Positions 25,287 to 38,364 of a stretch of DNA of 64,000 nucleotides are shown one piece after another. The first letter of the stretch is position 1. The number at the start of each line of letters is the position of its first letter. The notes under the pieces are model-generated. The model searched no databases. It was not told the DNA's origin and was given only the letters and a program-made list of their open reading frames with translations. The DNA comes from Combretum micranthum (taxonomy: Eukaryota > Streptophyta > Magnoliopsida > Myrtales > Combretaceae): contig JAMXBD010000095.1 in the NCBI GenBank assembly GCA_024138025.1, positions 186,001-250,000 on the forward strand. The letters run 5' to 3'. The position numbers were made by a program, and so were the translations under genes.

Positions 25287-26858
25287 GTTGGCTTGGAAAG
25301 TTAAATTTTTCACCTATAATACATGAAAATATCCCTCTAAGCTTAAAGACTGTAATGAAATAAGTATAGGTTAAAGTTTTACGTAAAAATCTTAAGAACA
25401 GATCGAATTGATATATCTATCAATAGATATGATGTTCGAGTTTGTTAGAAATTGATAGCTAACAAAACCTTTCGAGCTTACTGTTATTTTAGAGATTGCA
25501 ATGCTAGGAAAACAATGCAACTTGTGGTTCCTGAAATGGATGAAGATTGCGGGAGATATGCATTTTTGAATTTTTGATTTTTACAAATTTAATTGATGGA
25601 GATTTTTGGAGAGTTTTTCCTGAGAGGTTTTCTAGTGAAGCTTTCTAAGAGGCTTCTGAAGGAAGGTGATATTGTTTAGCAAAGGGTTAAATTTACATGG
25701 TTGATGTGACTTCTTGGGCGGTGAAACATTTTGTATAATTTTCATGATACAGGTCAAATTAATATGTGATATGGTATCCTATTATTACAATACATCCTAC
25801 AATATTTATAGGCGAAAACTGACATACCTACTAATTTGAATACATTGAACACAATCGTATATTCAAAATCGCTAATTAAGACTTCCTAATTTTTTTGTTT
25901 TATTACATTCTACAATTTAATATAAATTACGGTTTTGGATATTCTAAGGGCTGATTATTGTTCAAATTTATCTATTAACTTTATAACCCTATATTCCAGT
26001 TATTGACAAATTACAAGGCTTCATATCCTCCCCACCTTCAAAAAAATTTTATCCCAAAAACTTTTTACTATGTGTCTAGGTGTGAGGAGTTTATCATAAT
26101 TTACCGATTTAAGTTTTCCCCATTTTGGTCTATTATGGTGTATTTCACTTTTAAGTTGTTCTCATCCGAATGCAGCTTATATTTAATTACTTAAACTCTT
26201 TAGAAAATAAAATTGCCAAGAAAGGATAAGATGCAAATTAATTATAAAAATAGCCTAGCAAAATTGAATATCCATTTCCATTTATAGAAAAAATTCTAAT
26301 TATAGAAATTGCATGCACGTCATGAAGTGTAAAATTTCCTTCACGGCCTATTTGGATAATTAATTTAAAACTAAAATTATTTTTTTTAAAAAGGCTAAAT
26401 TATCAAAAAAATTCACATATGAAATGACAAGATTTCTTTCCCGATACAGATACACTTACTTATATTGGAGTTTGGACAATCATGCTAGCTATATCCAGAT
26501 GTCTGTAATTAGTTCCGTTGATCGACTTAAGACAGGTCAAATCATCAGTCTTGACTTAATTTCTTTCCCTTGTTTATCAAGATATAGTTTCTATTTTAAT
26601 CTTTGTCCAACCCCAAAAGGAAAAAAAAAAAAAAAAACAGTTCAATAAACCGTTTTGTATCATTTTTTTGTTATTGTTGGTTGTTCTTTTTTTTTTTTTT
26701 TCTTCCGAAACAAATCGTAATTAGAGGATAATCCAGAAGACAGAGTGTAATAAGGTCAATCCCACCTGCCTTCGTATATTTAAGACTTCCGAACTATCCT
26801 AATCCTATCAATTACCAAACATTAACCCCTCTCTCTTTATTTCTCTCTGTCTCTGATA
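25287..26858. other. Upstream region of the transporter gene, no gene seen
   Basis: AT-rich with homopolymer runs (A-run near 26622-26637, T-run near 26687-26701). No other gene recognised. The last ~100 bases hold the putative transporter promoter. Confidence 0.5.
26775..26784 (+). promoter_or_regulatory. Putative TATA box of the transporter gene
   Basis: TATATTTAAG lies 75 bases before the ATG, followed by a CT-rich leader (CTCTCTTTATTTCTCTC), a common plant 5' UTR composition. Not tested. Confidence 0.4.
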
Positions 26859-26949
26859 ATGGAGTCGACCGATCGGAAACCTCGCCAAAATAAATATGCC
26901 TTGGCTTGTGCAGTATTGGCCTCCATGACGTCGACCTTAATGGGTTACG

Positions 26950-28117
26950 GTAAATTTTCCTTCATGAACCCTATTTTTCTATCTTTGACTTTTCATTTTG
27001 GTTTTGGTTTGACACCGAGGATTTATTGAAGGAACGGTTATTATTTTAAGAATAAGGGGAAAACAGTTATTAATTTTTAAAAAATTATAGTTTTTTTTGG
27101 TTAATTTTGCATGAATAACAACATAAGACACTAAAGATACCGAAGTATGTCGATTTGCTTTAATAACATTGATAGATGATATATATATTATATATATATA
27201 TATATATATCTTTCTTATATGTCAGCTTAATGCGAGGTGCATTACTAAAAAACTACAAAATTTATATAGCTTATAAATAAATAACGGCTTTGCAAAATTA
27301 AATGGGTGTATACTCTATGAATAATTCACTATCATATTTACTATGCTTGCTATGTAATTTCACACACAAAAAGAAATTAATGTAAACATAATTGTTGTAC
27401 GTTTGCAAACTTAGAAGGATTAAATTATTGCATGACTTTTCAACTTTAAAACCGATAATCATTTTTTTCTCAATTATACTTCTGCAAGTTTTGCTATACA
27501 AGGATATTAATAATCTAATTATTAGCTATCACCATTTTACATAAATATGTTTCACTTTCTGATAAGAAAGTTTCATAAATGTTAATAACTTTAGCTGATA
27601 TTGCAGGTTCATCGCTAGTTCTCCAATGAAGCAAATTATAATCGAGTAACTTTTATTCAATGAGTCTACCATCTGTCTTACTCAAAATTTTTTTCTTATA
27701 AATTGAAAATATCATTTCCTCTTACGTTTTGTAATTTTTCTATTTATACCTAATTAACTTTTTAGCATCTTGACTTTCTATGTTATTTTATTTTGTTTTT
27801 ACGATTGCATTATGAGTGCATCAACCACCAGTAGAAATGTAAGACATGAAAGATAGCGAATGTCCATTTGCTTTAATAAGATTGATAGATGATGGATGTA
27901 TATATTTTTTGATATCTTTCTTGTCAAGTGCTGCCAGAGATACCTCCAACTAACAATTTCCAATACTAGAAAATAATAATTTAAACAAGATATCCAGCAA
28001 CAAGATATTGGACATGGTACGATAAATAAGATTATAATACAAATTTAAAGTTAAATGCTTTAAGTTACTCTATAAAATTTCTTAATTAGGCAATAATGCA
28101 GTGTCGTTTTTACATAG
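26950..28117 (+). other. Intron 1 of the transporter, with an internal direct repeat
   Basis: GT at 26950, AG at 28116-28117. A (TA)n run sits at about 27180-27210. A segment of about 85 bases at 27124-27215 (ATTTGCTTTAATAACATTGATAGATGAT type) is repeated at 27840-27926, suggesting a local duplication. Confidence 0.75.
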
Positions 28118-28464
28118 ATATTGGGGTGATGAGTGGTGCTGCTATATTCATCAAAGAGGACCTAAAAATCAGCGACGTGCAACTTGAAGTTCTAGTTGGA
28201 GTATTGAATCTATACGCACTCGTGGGATCAGCGGCGGCCGGAAGAACTTCAGATTGGATTGGTCGCCGGAAAACTATAATGCTCGCTGGGGGAATATTCT
28301 TTGCCGGTGCTCTTCTAATGGGGTTTGCCACCAATTATGCCTTCCTCATGTTCGGGCGGTTTGTTGCTGGTATCGGCGTCGGTTATGCAATGATGATTGC
28401 TCCGGTTTACACTGCTGAATTGTCTCCGGCATCGGTGCGTGGATGTCTCACATCGTTTGCTGAG

Positions 28465-29672
28465 GTAATAACTAAGAATCCTAGAAATCATCATTCGATT
28501 AAAGGAAAAAACGTTTTCTCGCGATTCTACTTTTATTTGTTACAATATCAACTTTGCATTTATCAAACATTATTATAATAATACTGTTTCAAAAGAGATC
28601 GCTAATACCATGCTTTCCAGTGTTAAGCAACGGTGGAAGGAGATGATAATGGCTAACCACTAAAATTGGTAATTAATACCCATAAAAATTATTAATGGAA
28701 AATAATTACCAACACACAGTTGTGCGGCCTTCGTTTTCTGTTGTGGCTAAATGTCTAATATTAACGACCCCCGGAGATTATTATGATAATTTATGATAAT
28801 TATTACATTCCTATGTATCGATAGAGTCAGTTGGTGGAAATAGAAAGAAATGGAAACAAATATGGTGATTGGTATCTTAAGCAAAGAATGGAAGTGAAAG
28901 GAAATAGGGTGAAAAATGAAAATATCTTTGTTTACACCATCCTTCATGTGGAATCTATTTAAATTTCCAAATGTTGTGTTAACAACTTAAGAATTTTTTA
29001 TTTATTTATATTTTCCCTATAAGACCTCTCTATTTTATCCAACTTATTCATATTAGTTACATCATTCACTGTAGAAATTTAAGCATCACAAGATATAACA
29101 TAAAATTATGGAATTTGCTTAAGAACCAAGCTTTTCAAGGAACCCCATCCAACTCATTCTAAAAATATGTGCTAACGTCCTTCCATTGAGAATAGTCTTA
29201 TCAAGCCCAATTTCTATATTTAAAAAAAAAAATTGAGAGAATTAGAAGAAAATAGGTGGAAATGATATTAAAACAATTACCCATTATAATTATAATAATG
29301 TTCATGGAAATGAAACATAATTATTTTATCAAATAATAATTCAATTTCTCTTCATTTGTTCAACCAAATAATGGTACATTTGCTTTCAATTTCCTACATA
29401 TATTTCCAAACAATCCACTTCTATTCAATTATCTAACATAGTGGTTAGAGTAAGAATTTGGTTATAACAAACATAAAATAATTCAAGAAATTTTATCCAA
29501 AATATTTGATTTCTTTGTTAAAATGCTTTTTGTTTGTATCTTTTAATGATTATTTTATGTGTCTGCAAATGCATATCATTTATTTCTTTATATTTTTTTA
29601 TTTATTTGTTACTTGTATATTATTTCATGCCTTTTTTTGTTATGAAAATCTTACAAACTGGTGAATGTACAG
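28465..29672 (+). other. Intron 2 of the transporter
   Basis: GT at 28465, AG at 29671-29672, joining GAG to GTG in frame. AT-rich. The region 29220-29430 looks like a small insertion of unknown kind. No coding content; the minus-strand frame at 28747-28947 is spurious. Confidence 0.75.
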
Positions 29673-30850
29673 GTGTTCATTAACGTCGGTATCTTACTTG
29701 GTTATGTCTCAAACTTTGCTTTTTCAAAATTGCCGGTGCACTTAGGCTGGCGATTCATGTTGGGTATTGCAGCAGTCCCTTCAATACTCTTGGCCCTAGG
29801 GGTGTTGGCAATGCCAGAATCTCCTCGATGGTTAGTCATACAAGGTCGTCTCGGCGAAGCCAAGCGAGTACTTGAAAAGACCTCCAATTCCAAGGAAGAG
29901 GCTGAACAACACTTTAGAGACATCAAGGAAGTTGCAGGTGTTCCCTTAAATTGTGATGACGAGAAAATTGAGATATCTAAACACAACTCTGGAAAAGGTG
30001 TCTGGAGAGAATTACTATTCAGCCCTACACCCTCCGTCCGCCATGCCTTAATGTGTTGTATTGGTCTTCATTTCTTCCAACAAGCATCTGGCATAGACTC
30101 TGTTGTCTTGTACAGCCCACATATATTTGAAAAGGCAGGAATCAAATCTGCTAATGATAAGCTCCTCGCCACAGTAGCTGTTGGAATCATCAAGACAATC
30201 TTTATACTAGTTGCTACTTTCCTTCTGATCGAATGGGAAGAAGGCCCTTGCTCTCTTAAGCAGCTGCGGAGGCATGGTTGTGTCACTATATGGGCTTGGT
30301 ATAGGACTAACTGTAGTTGACCACTCCCACACCAAGCTAACCTGGGCAATCATATTGTGTGTCGTGTCCGTTTTAGCATTTGTTGCGTTTTTCTCGATAG
30401 GTATGGGTCCTATGGTGTATGTGTACGGATCTGAAATCTTTCCACTGAGACTACGTGCGCAAGGGTGTAGTTTGGGGATAGGTACAAATAGGGTTATGAG
30501 TGCTGTTATCTCCATGAGCTTCATCTCTCTATATAAGGCAATAACAATTGGTGGGTCCTTCCTTCTGTATGGAGGAATAGCTACGGTTGCTTGGATTTAT
30601 TTCTACATCTTACTACCGGAAACAAAGGGACAAACCTTAGAAGATATGGGAAGAACTTTTTGGTACTTACACCAAGTGGAGATCTAATCTTAAGGAGTTG
30701 GAGGATGAGAATAGTAAGGACAATGAGGCACAAAAAATCCTTAAACTACTTAATATTTGGGTGAACATGAAGGTTTTTGTGGGTATAAGAGATGAATGCC
30801 ACAACAACGATTTGGTAAGATATGGGAAAAGATATTGGGCTAGAAATTGA

Positions 30851-31080
30851 TATGTAATTTTTAACTATGTACAGTGCACAAGACACTTTTTTTCGAGTAT
30901 TTTTTAAGTTATTAATATAAAAAATGTTTATTTGTATTTCTATACCTTTTGCCCATACATTTTTAAAATAATGTATTTATGAGTGAGAATTCCATGATGT
31001 TTTACCATCTAAAATTGACCCTTTTTTTCATCAAAATTTGACTTTAACCGAATAAATTCTATATGGCATATGAATATTAA
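30851..31080. other. Downstream of transporter, no gene
   Basis: AT-rich 3' flank. No clear polyadenylation signal could be chosen. Confidence 0.4.
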
Positions 31081-31243
31081 CATTACAAGAAAAATGGTCT
31101 TTAGAGATAAAAATTTTGCAATGAAAAGTTAGTAAATAAGCTGTATTTCTATAAAAAGAATCAATGATGATAGATTTTGCAACAAAAATTCATGTATATA
31201 GATAAAATTTTCGTCTTTAAAACTAAGTTTTCTTATAGGGTAA
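31078..31243. mobile_element. Small CACTA-type MITE, 160 bp, TAA duplication
   Basis: The element at 31081-31240 starts CATTACAAGAAAAATGG and ends TTTTCTTATAGGG, slightly decayed CACTACAAGAAA-type inverted ends. It is flanked by TAA on both sides (31078-31080, 31241-31243). Subterminal GTCTTTAGAGAT / CGTCTTTAAAAC motifs resemble those of the element at 36381, suggesting one family. Non-coding. Confidence 0.8.
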
Positions 31244-33917
31244 GAAATCCAAGTTATATAATCGATTGCTCAATAGTTAAATAAGTACATTGAATAAGAC
31301 CGCAAATAGATAATACCATATGTTTAATGTCATTCATCCCTCCTATATATGAATGAGCTAAAATATTCTACAGACATAAGAGCCATAAGACCTTTATATA
31401 TATTATATATGAAGTACCAAAAGTTGATGCTATTAAATACAATCTTATTTAGATTGTAAACAATACGATTATTGGAATATGATACATTATCAACAAGATA
31501 ATAATGAGTTAAGATAAAATTTACCACTATGTTGGTTTAAGGAGATGATATCTAGGGGTCACTTTGTTTGGATAAGAATGATTCATAGTTACTAGCTACC
31601 ACAAATTTTATTGAGTCTAGACTATTTTAGGAATTAAGTGAAAATGATTAAACATTAATGATGTTACATGAAATGGTCTAATCAAAATATCTTCAGGGAG
31701 AAAAGATACAGTTATGCAATAATCAATTTATATTGATTCATGCTTCGCAACTTTTCTATCATGTTGGGACCAATAATTGTTGTTAAATGATTACCATGGT
31801 GAGTATTTAGATAGACATTGTCTTCAGATATAAATACATGAAGGTTGCACAAAACAAGACGGGTAATAGGAATGAAATATTAGGTAGATTAAAACCTTTC
31901 CAATAATTATTTGGAGATTGGAATCAATTTTTTCTAAAATATGAATCATTAACTTATAATGGAAGTATTTTTCCATTCATTAATAATAGTTGGTGATTAA
32001 ATACATTAAATTACCGTGTTTAGTGCTCCACTCTTTTATCTCCCGTTTTAAAAATATGTTATCGCATATGATTGGAATTTTAAGATTTAACTGAACATTA
32101 CTTTGTTCTTACATGAACAAGTGACACACGCATATTTGGTAAAAAAATCTTGAGCTCCCAAGAGTGATTATAATTCAAATTAACTAGTATTATTCAAATT
32201 AGATACTTCCTATTTTGTGCGTGTGAATATGCTAAAGGGATTATATTTGAAGTTTTTGTGATGAGCTAAAATTTGGAAATGACACATTGAAACTTAAATC
32301 TCTCTTAAATTCTATTCCCCAGTTATAATATTACTGTGTTAATAAAAAAATTATTTTTCTATACTCTGTTGATGTAACAAAAGATTATGAAAATTTATTA
32401 TAAATCGTTGATTCGCACACGAATGTCGAAATGTAATCTTCTATCTATCTATTGATTATGCAAATACTTAGAGAATAAGTATTCAAAATTTAAAATTAAC
32501 ACTATAATTTGAAAAGTTTGGAAAAATTGAGCAAAAGGTGGCTCAAATAATAATAATACTGATCAATTGTCATTTTCACATTCTTGCTAGACATACAATT
32601 TATATTAAAAAACTAAAATTGACTAAAACAATTCTAGTAAAAGACATTAAATGATATTAAAAAGGAAAGAGACTAAAAAAAATCTTAAATATTCAAAAGA
32701 TATTCTTACTAAAAAAAAATCTTATTAAAAAACATCAATAAAAAGCTATTAAATATCTAATTAAAAATTATTAAAACATTTGAAAAAATATTGACCGCAT
32801 CATTAGTGACCACCACATCATATATTTATCTTATAAATTTTCAAATTCTAGTGTACTTTCTCTGATCTTTTTATTTTTTGGCCGGGTACTTTCTCCTATC
32901 TAGTGTACTTTCTCTTATCCACATAATTCAACAATTATAGCTTCCAAGTTAAAGATGTATCATATTTATCTTTCATTGTGTTAATTTAAAGATATTTCTT
33001 TTGTTTTGTTATTTAAAAAAATAAAATAAAATAAAAGCAACAGAATTCACACTTTTTGCTATTAGTTTGAATTTATAATACCATTTGCGCAAGTGTTTAA
33101 TTTATAATTCATTAGTTATATCCTCCATCTACTTACAATTCTTTTCCGCCATGTACACCTTCTATTACAAATACCGTTTTTATTATGAAAAATCCAAATT
33201 CTTATAATTATATATTTAAGAAAGGATATTTAAAGAGATAAACCTACTTTTGATTCAATATTTACACAATTATTACTTCACAAAAGTCAAATTCAGTTTA
33301 AACTCAAACTATTTGAATAATTTATCGAGTTAACTTAAAATTTAAAATGCTTATCTTGATTTGCTTGTTAGCATAAAGACTCATGTCAAATAGGTTGTAT
33401 TTAGAAAATAAAATTACCATGACAAAGAAAATTTATTTTGGAGACAAATTAAGCTAAAATAAACAATTTGAAATAGTTAAGTTTATTAAATGTCACTTTG
33501 TGATGAGTTTAGGCTCAAATTTTAAACTTGATCCAACTTAGCACTAACAATTTAGGATCCGACTCATCAATCATAAAATGACGCAATATGAGTATAAAAG
33601 GGTTTTAGTAAGTAAAAATTAACACGAATAGTAATGAGTTAAACCTAAACACCACATGAATTTAAACGTATCTAGGTTTGGGTTTAGTACTCAAACTCAT
33701 TTATTAAATAAGTTTGGGTTAGTAGGTCTGGTTTCAACCTACAAGCCCGTTAAATAATATTATTATTATGCATTCTTATTTTTCAAAATACAATATCGTT
33801 TCCCTTAATTAAACTGAAAAATGATAGAACTATTAACATAACAAAATTATAAAAATGTGTAACATATTATAAATTATATATAAAACATACATATAATATA
33901 TATATAAATAAATAAAT
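31244..33917. other. AT-rich intergenic stretch, no gene seen
   Basis: No open frame with family features and no clear repeat boundary. Short frames near 31330 are random. Confidence 0.5.
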
Positions 33918-34292
33918 GGGGTAATGAAAAAATGGTACCTGAACTTTCACGAAAAGAACAATTAAGTACCTGAAGTTTGGTTTTGAACAATTTGATACTT
34001 GAACAAAAGTTTTCATTGAATTTTTTTTTTTTTTTATACTTGAAGTTTGGCTTTGATAATTTTGATACATTGGATAAACTTTTTATGAACTTTTTTTATA
34101 CCTCATTTCATTTGTTTCAAGCATGAAAAAAGACAATGAAAACTTTGCTTAAGTATCAAAATTGTCAAAATTAAACTTTAGGTAGGAAAAAAGTTAATGG
34201 AATCTTTATTCAGATATCAAATTATTATAAATCAAACTTTAGGTATCTAATTATTCTTTTTATGAAAGTTCAGGTACTATTTTCATCATCTT
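33918..34292. mobile_element. Foldback MITE with long inverted repeats
   Basis: The left arm (TAATGAAAAAATGGTACCTG, then AACTTTCACGAAAAGAAC) matches the reverse complement of the right arm (GATGAAAATAGTACCTGAAC) through most of ~180 bases each side, leaving a short AT-rich centre. Mutator-like non-autonomous elements often look like this. I could not fix the target duplication. Confidence 0.7.
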
Positions 34293-34380
34293 ATAATTAT
34301 AAATATATTATTTAACAATAAGACATATATAATGTACATATAAATATATAGTTAATTTATTTGTTATATATTAGCATATG

Positions 34381-34382
<2 letters not shown>

Positions 34383-34434
<52 letters not shown>
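34383..34434. repeat. (CA)19 then (TA)7 microsatellite
   Basis: Nineteen perfect CA units at 34383-34420 followed directly by TA units. Likely polymorphic. Confidence 0.95.
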
Positions 34435-35094
34435 CACATACCACATAGTATCTAGACAAGATCTATAACAAATATATGTATAGATATAACACACACATAT
34501 AATATAATCTATAAGTTAGGAATACATAAGCTATATATTATATAAAGATTAAGCATATATCATCATCATCTATAAATATCTATATATTCCATATAAGACA
34601 TTTATAAAATGGGTATCTTATATACAATTCTTATATGTAACTTATATAGTACATATAAAGTATGAAATATATATAATATGTATTGTGTTGATATATATAT
34701 ATCGATATATATATAATATATAACATAATCATAATATATTTAATAATGCGTTATGTTATATATTATAAGGGCAAATTATATAAAATATAGCAATATTTGG
34801 ACATAAAATTCATTACAATATCAAAGTTTTAAGTGGTTACAAATTGGAATCAATATTTTAAAGTGAATCAATAAGATAGCAATGTTTCATAAAGTTTATT
34901 TAAGGTATCAAGTTTTGATTAGATTTTAATTAATTTTCCTTAATTTATCTCATTGGTCAATATAGATACTTTATTCTACTCGCTCTCTAAAAAGTTAATT
35001 CCTTCTTTTAACCATTTGAAATAGTGATACCTTAAATAATTTTATCTCCAAACATTTATTTCTCTTCTTAACCATTCTAATTCCATGTCTATCA
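34435..35094. other. AT-rich, no gene; possible MITE end
   Basis: Strongly AT-rich. GGGCAAATTATATAAAATATAG near 34769 is like the end of another MITE class, but no partner end was found. Confidence 0.35.
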
Positions 35095-36377
35095 TCGAAA
35101 AGTGAAGGGAGAATACAAAGCTAATGATGAAGGGATGAAACAATACCTTAAAATAGTCCGGGCCCTATTATGGAGTTCCCTCTTAGAATATTATTAAGAT
35201 TCAAGGGTTGAGAACTACAAGGCCAACAAGCTCTCCAAACTTGCCTCCATGGTCATCCCTTATTCTAAAAAGCATGAAAGAAGATCTTTGTGGAGTATCT
35301 CCTTGAGAAGAGCACTTCTAAGCAAGTTCATGAGGTGCTTGACATCGTAGTTACACCACCTACCTTAAGCTAGATGCCCCCCACAATTGACTATTTGAAG
35401 AATAAAACTCTGCCCAACGACAAGAAGGAAGCAAAGAGCCTTATGTTTGAGTTGCTAATTTTATGATGATCAATGACATACTGTATAAGAGAGGCTTCAG
35501 CTTCCCTTTCTTAAGATGACTATGATCTGAGGAGGGTCATATAGTGCTTGACGAGTTGCACATTAGGGAGTATAGTAACCACATCAAGAGTTAATCACAC
35601 TATACTTGTGCTCTTTGTGTTAGATACTTGTGGCCCACTATGCAAGCAGAAAGAATTTGTGTAGAGATGTGAGAGGTGTAGAGGCACATGTCCATAGAGC
35701 ATACCCTAAGCTCTAGCTTTAATTACCTTACTAGCCTTTAGCCCTTTGCCTAATGTAGGATGGATGTTCTTAGACCACTTCTGGTTTCCACAGGTCAAAG
35801 AAAGTTCATTCTTGTTGCTTGTAATTATTTCACCAAGTGGGCAAAGGACAGGCGGTAGCTAAAGTAATAGAGAACAATGTTCGAACATTTGTTTACAACA
35901 TCTTAGTGATGGAAAATAGGAGGTAGTTTAATTACCAAGAGATGAAGCACTTCTATGTAAATTATGGGATTGATTCATACTACATCTCGATTGCTCATCC
36001 ACGAGAAAATGGGTAAGTTAAGGCTATACACAAAACAATTGTGTATAGTCTAAAAGCAAGAGTAGATCATCTAAGTGGTAAATGGGCCAACAAACTCCCT
36101 GATATCTTGTGGGGACATCAAACAACTTAGCGAAGTTCAATAGAAAAGACTCCATTTTGAGTTGCTTTCGGTTCTAAGGTAATACTCCTAATTGAATTTG
36201 AGCTCCCTAAATCTCAAAGTTTAATGCTTTGACAAGACGGTAAATTATATCAAAATCCGAACATATCTAGACACCATGAAGGAAGCCCATGACCTAATCA
36301 AAAAGAGGTAGTTGCCTACCAGCAAAGAGCACCTATTATAATGATAAAAGAGTTAAACATAAGGTCTTTTAACCTGA

Positions 36378-38364
36378 TAACACTACTAGAAAACTAGCCT
36401 TTAGAGACAGAAAATTTGCGACGGAAAATTCTGTCTCTAAAAAAATGAATTAGAGACAGATTTGAGATGGATTTATGATGACATGAATTATGAATAATCT
36501 TTTAATTTTTATATGCTTTTGCGACGGAATTTGCAACGGAATTTGCGACGAAAATTTTTCCGTTGCAAATTTGTCTCTGATTTTAGAGGGAAATAAATAT
36601 TTTAGCGCCAAATTTCATTTTTTTAAATTCTGTTGCAAATTTGTCTCTAAACTAAATTATTACATATATGTATATATAAATAATTATGTTTAAAATTTAT
36701 TTTAAATTATACATATAACAATATAATATATATAAATGTGCATTATATAATAAGGACATATAGATATTTGTAAATTAATTTTATTATATAATAACTATAA
36801 TAAGTATAATCATTTGTTATTTACAACAATATATATATTTTATTTATAATATATTTAACATTACATTAATTATATATAAAAAAGTATAAATTAAAAATAG
36901 TACTTAAAACATAAATATTATATTTATATCTTATTATATATTCTTTTACATAATAACTTCTATAAAACTCAAATTATACAACTTAATAAAATAGTGTAAA
37001 TAATATATAATATGTTATATGCAAGAATATCATAAAATACTAATTAAAAAAAAATTATATTTCAATAATAATATATGTAAAATAAAATAATTAATATAAA
37101 ATGTAAACTTATATTTAAACATATACAAATATATAAATAATATATTATATTTTAATAATATATTAATAAAAAAATATATATTCATATTATTTATAATTTT
37201 TTATTATATATTATTTATGACTATTCATATATTTTTTAATATAAAAAAATTTATTATATTATATCTTACATAATTATATTTACCTACTATATTTTATTTA
37301 AAATATAATAACATATTTCAGGAAAAAATAATATACTATGTAAAATATAGTAATATTTAAGTAATAAAATATGTAATTATAATAATTAGTTAAATATATT
37401 CAAATTGGTATTATATATTATTTTATTAATATAATAATGAAAAATATATTTTTATATTGTTTACATTATATTATAATTTATTAAGTGCAACAAAAATGAA
37501 ATAAAAAAATAAACACATTAATTAAAAATATACAATTTATTAATTTAATATAAAATATTAAATAACTAATGTAAAAAGTATAATTATATTATATATCATT
37601 AAATATATATATAAATTTTATATGTATAATATTATTTATATTTACATAATATATAATATTTTTTAATAATAATATCATATTTGGAAAAAAAATTATAATA
37701 TACTACTGAAAATATTATATGTTTATAATAATATATAATTTAAAAATAATTATTATAAAATTAAACATTGTATATATTAATATTATATATTATTTTAATA
37801 AAATATTAATGAAAAATCCTTAATAAATATGTAAAGTGAAATTATAAAATAAAAATAAACTATAAAAGATATATAAAATGTTTTATAGTTATAATATTGT
37901 AAATTGTGGTATCTCTTAAATAAACAGTAGTGGAACTTTACTCATGAAGATACAAATAGGTTTATCGGTTTAGTGCTTGTGAAAACTTCAATGTTAAGTG
38001 TGCTTAGTATATAGCATTCTATGATGGGTGACCTCCTGGGAAGGATAAATAAGAGGCAAATGTGTATTTTTTTAATAATTTGTCTTAGAATCAGAGACAA
38101 ATTTGCGACGGAATAATTTTATTTAATATTTACTAATTGGATATTTAAAAATAACTAATTATAAAACAGAGACAAATTTGCGACAGAAATTCCGTAGCAA
38201 ATTTGCGACGGAAAATAAATCTGTCTCTAAAAGAATTAGCGACGATGATTTTTGAAACAGAAATTTGCGACGGAAATTCTGTCTCTGAAAGTCTTTAGAG
38301 ATAGATTTTTCACTTTCAGAGACAGAATTTTTTGTCTCTAAAACCAAAATTTCTTGTAGTGTAA
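36378..38364. mobile_element. Non-autonomous CACTA (En/Spm-like) element, 1,981 bp
   Basis: Spans 36381-38361. Left end CACTACTAGAAAACTAGCC, right end TTTCTTGTAGTG, with TAA on both sides (36378-36380, 38362-38364). CACTA ends plus a 3-bp duplication are diagnostic. Both subterminal regions hold many copies of TTTGCGACGGAA and TAGAGACAGA in both orientations, the layout of transposase-binding sites. The core (about 36660-37900) is extremely AT-rich with no transposase frame. It sits within the integrase remnant: taking out the element and one TAA rejoins the reading frame across the site. It carries a 5S rRNA fragment near its right side. Confidence 0.92.
37981..38044 (+). pseudogene. 5S rRNA-derived fragment inside the CACTA element
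   Basis: GTTAAGTGTGCTT followed by a spacer and GATGGGTGACCTCCTGGGAAG matches plant 5S rRNA from about nucleotide 41 to 106, including the A-box-like and intermediate-element region of the internal pol III promoter. The last 21-base stretch looks unchanged, while the middle has diverged. The 5' third of 5S is not recognisable. It is too short and altered to be a working 5S gene. Confidence 0.75.

Larger units (their letters stand above)
26859..30850 (+). pseudogene. Polyol/monosaccharide transporter (PLT/PMT type), frameshifted
   Basis: Three exons: 26859-26949, 28118-28464 and 29673 to about 30850, with GT-AG introns that keep frame (residue 31 is split, residue 146 ends exon 2). The product would be a 12-helix proton symporter of the major facilitator superfamily for polyols or sugars in the plasma membrane. 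Visible marks: NKYALACAVLASMTS in helix 1, DIGVMSGA at 31-38, SDWIGRR at 75-81, PESPRW at 194-199, QQASGID at 282-288, then GPMVYVYGSEIFPLRLRAQG and PETKG. Exon 3 loses frame at 30227/30228 (one base short, inside the second DRxGRR motif), shifts again at about 30254-30258, and a third time at 30648-30650 (an extra G). Beyond that a lysine/glutamate-rich tail reads on to TGA at 30848. All the family signatures survive, so decay is recent, or these are assembly indels. Family assignment is firm; substrate is inferred. Confidence 0.85.

Noticed and set aside
28110..28334. Minus-strand frames over the transporter exons (also 29702-29986, 30068-30349, 30207-30524)
   Set aside because: Shadows of the plus-strand coding exons.
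37981..38044. Functional 5S rRNA gene
   Set aside because: The 5' third is missing and the middle has diverged; it lies inside a transposon.
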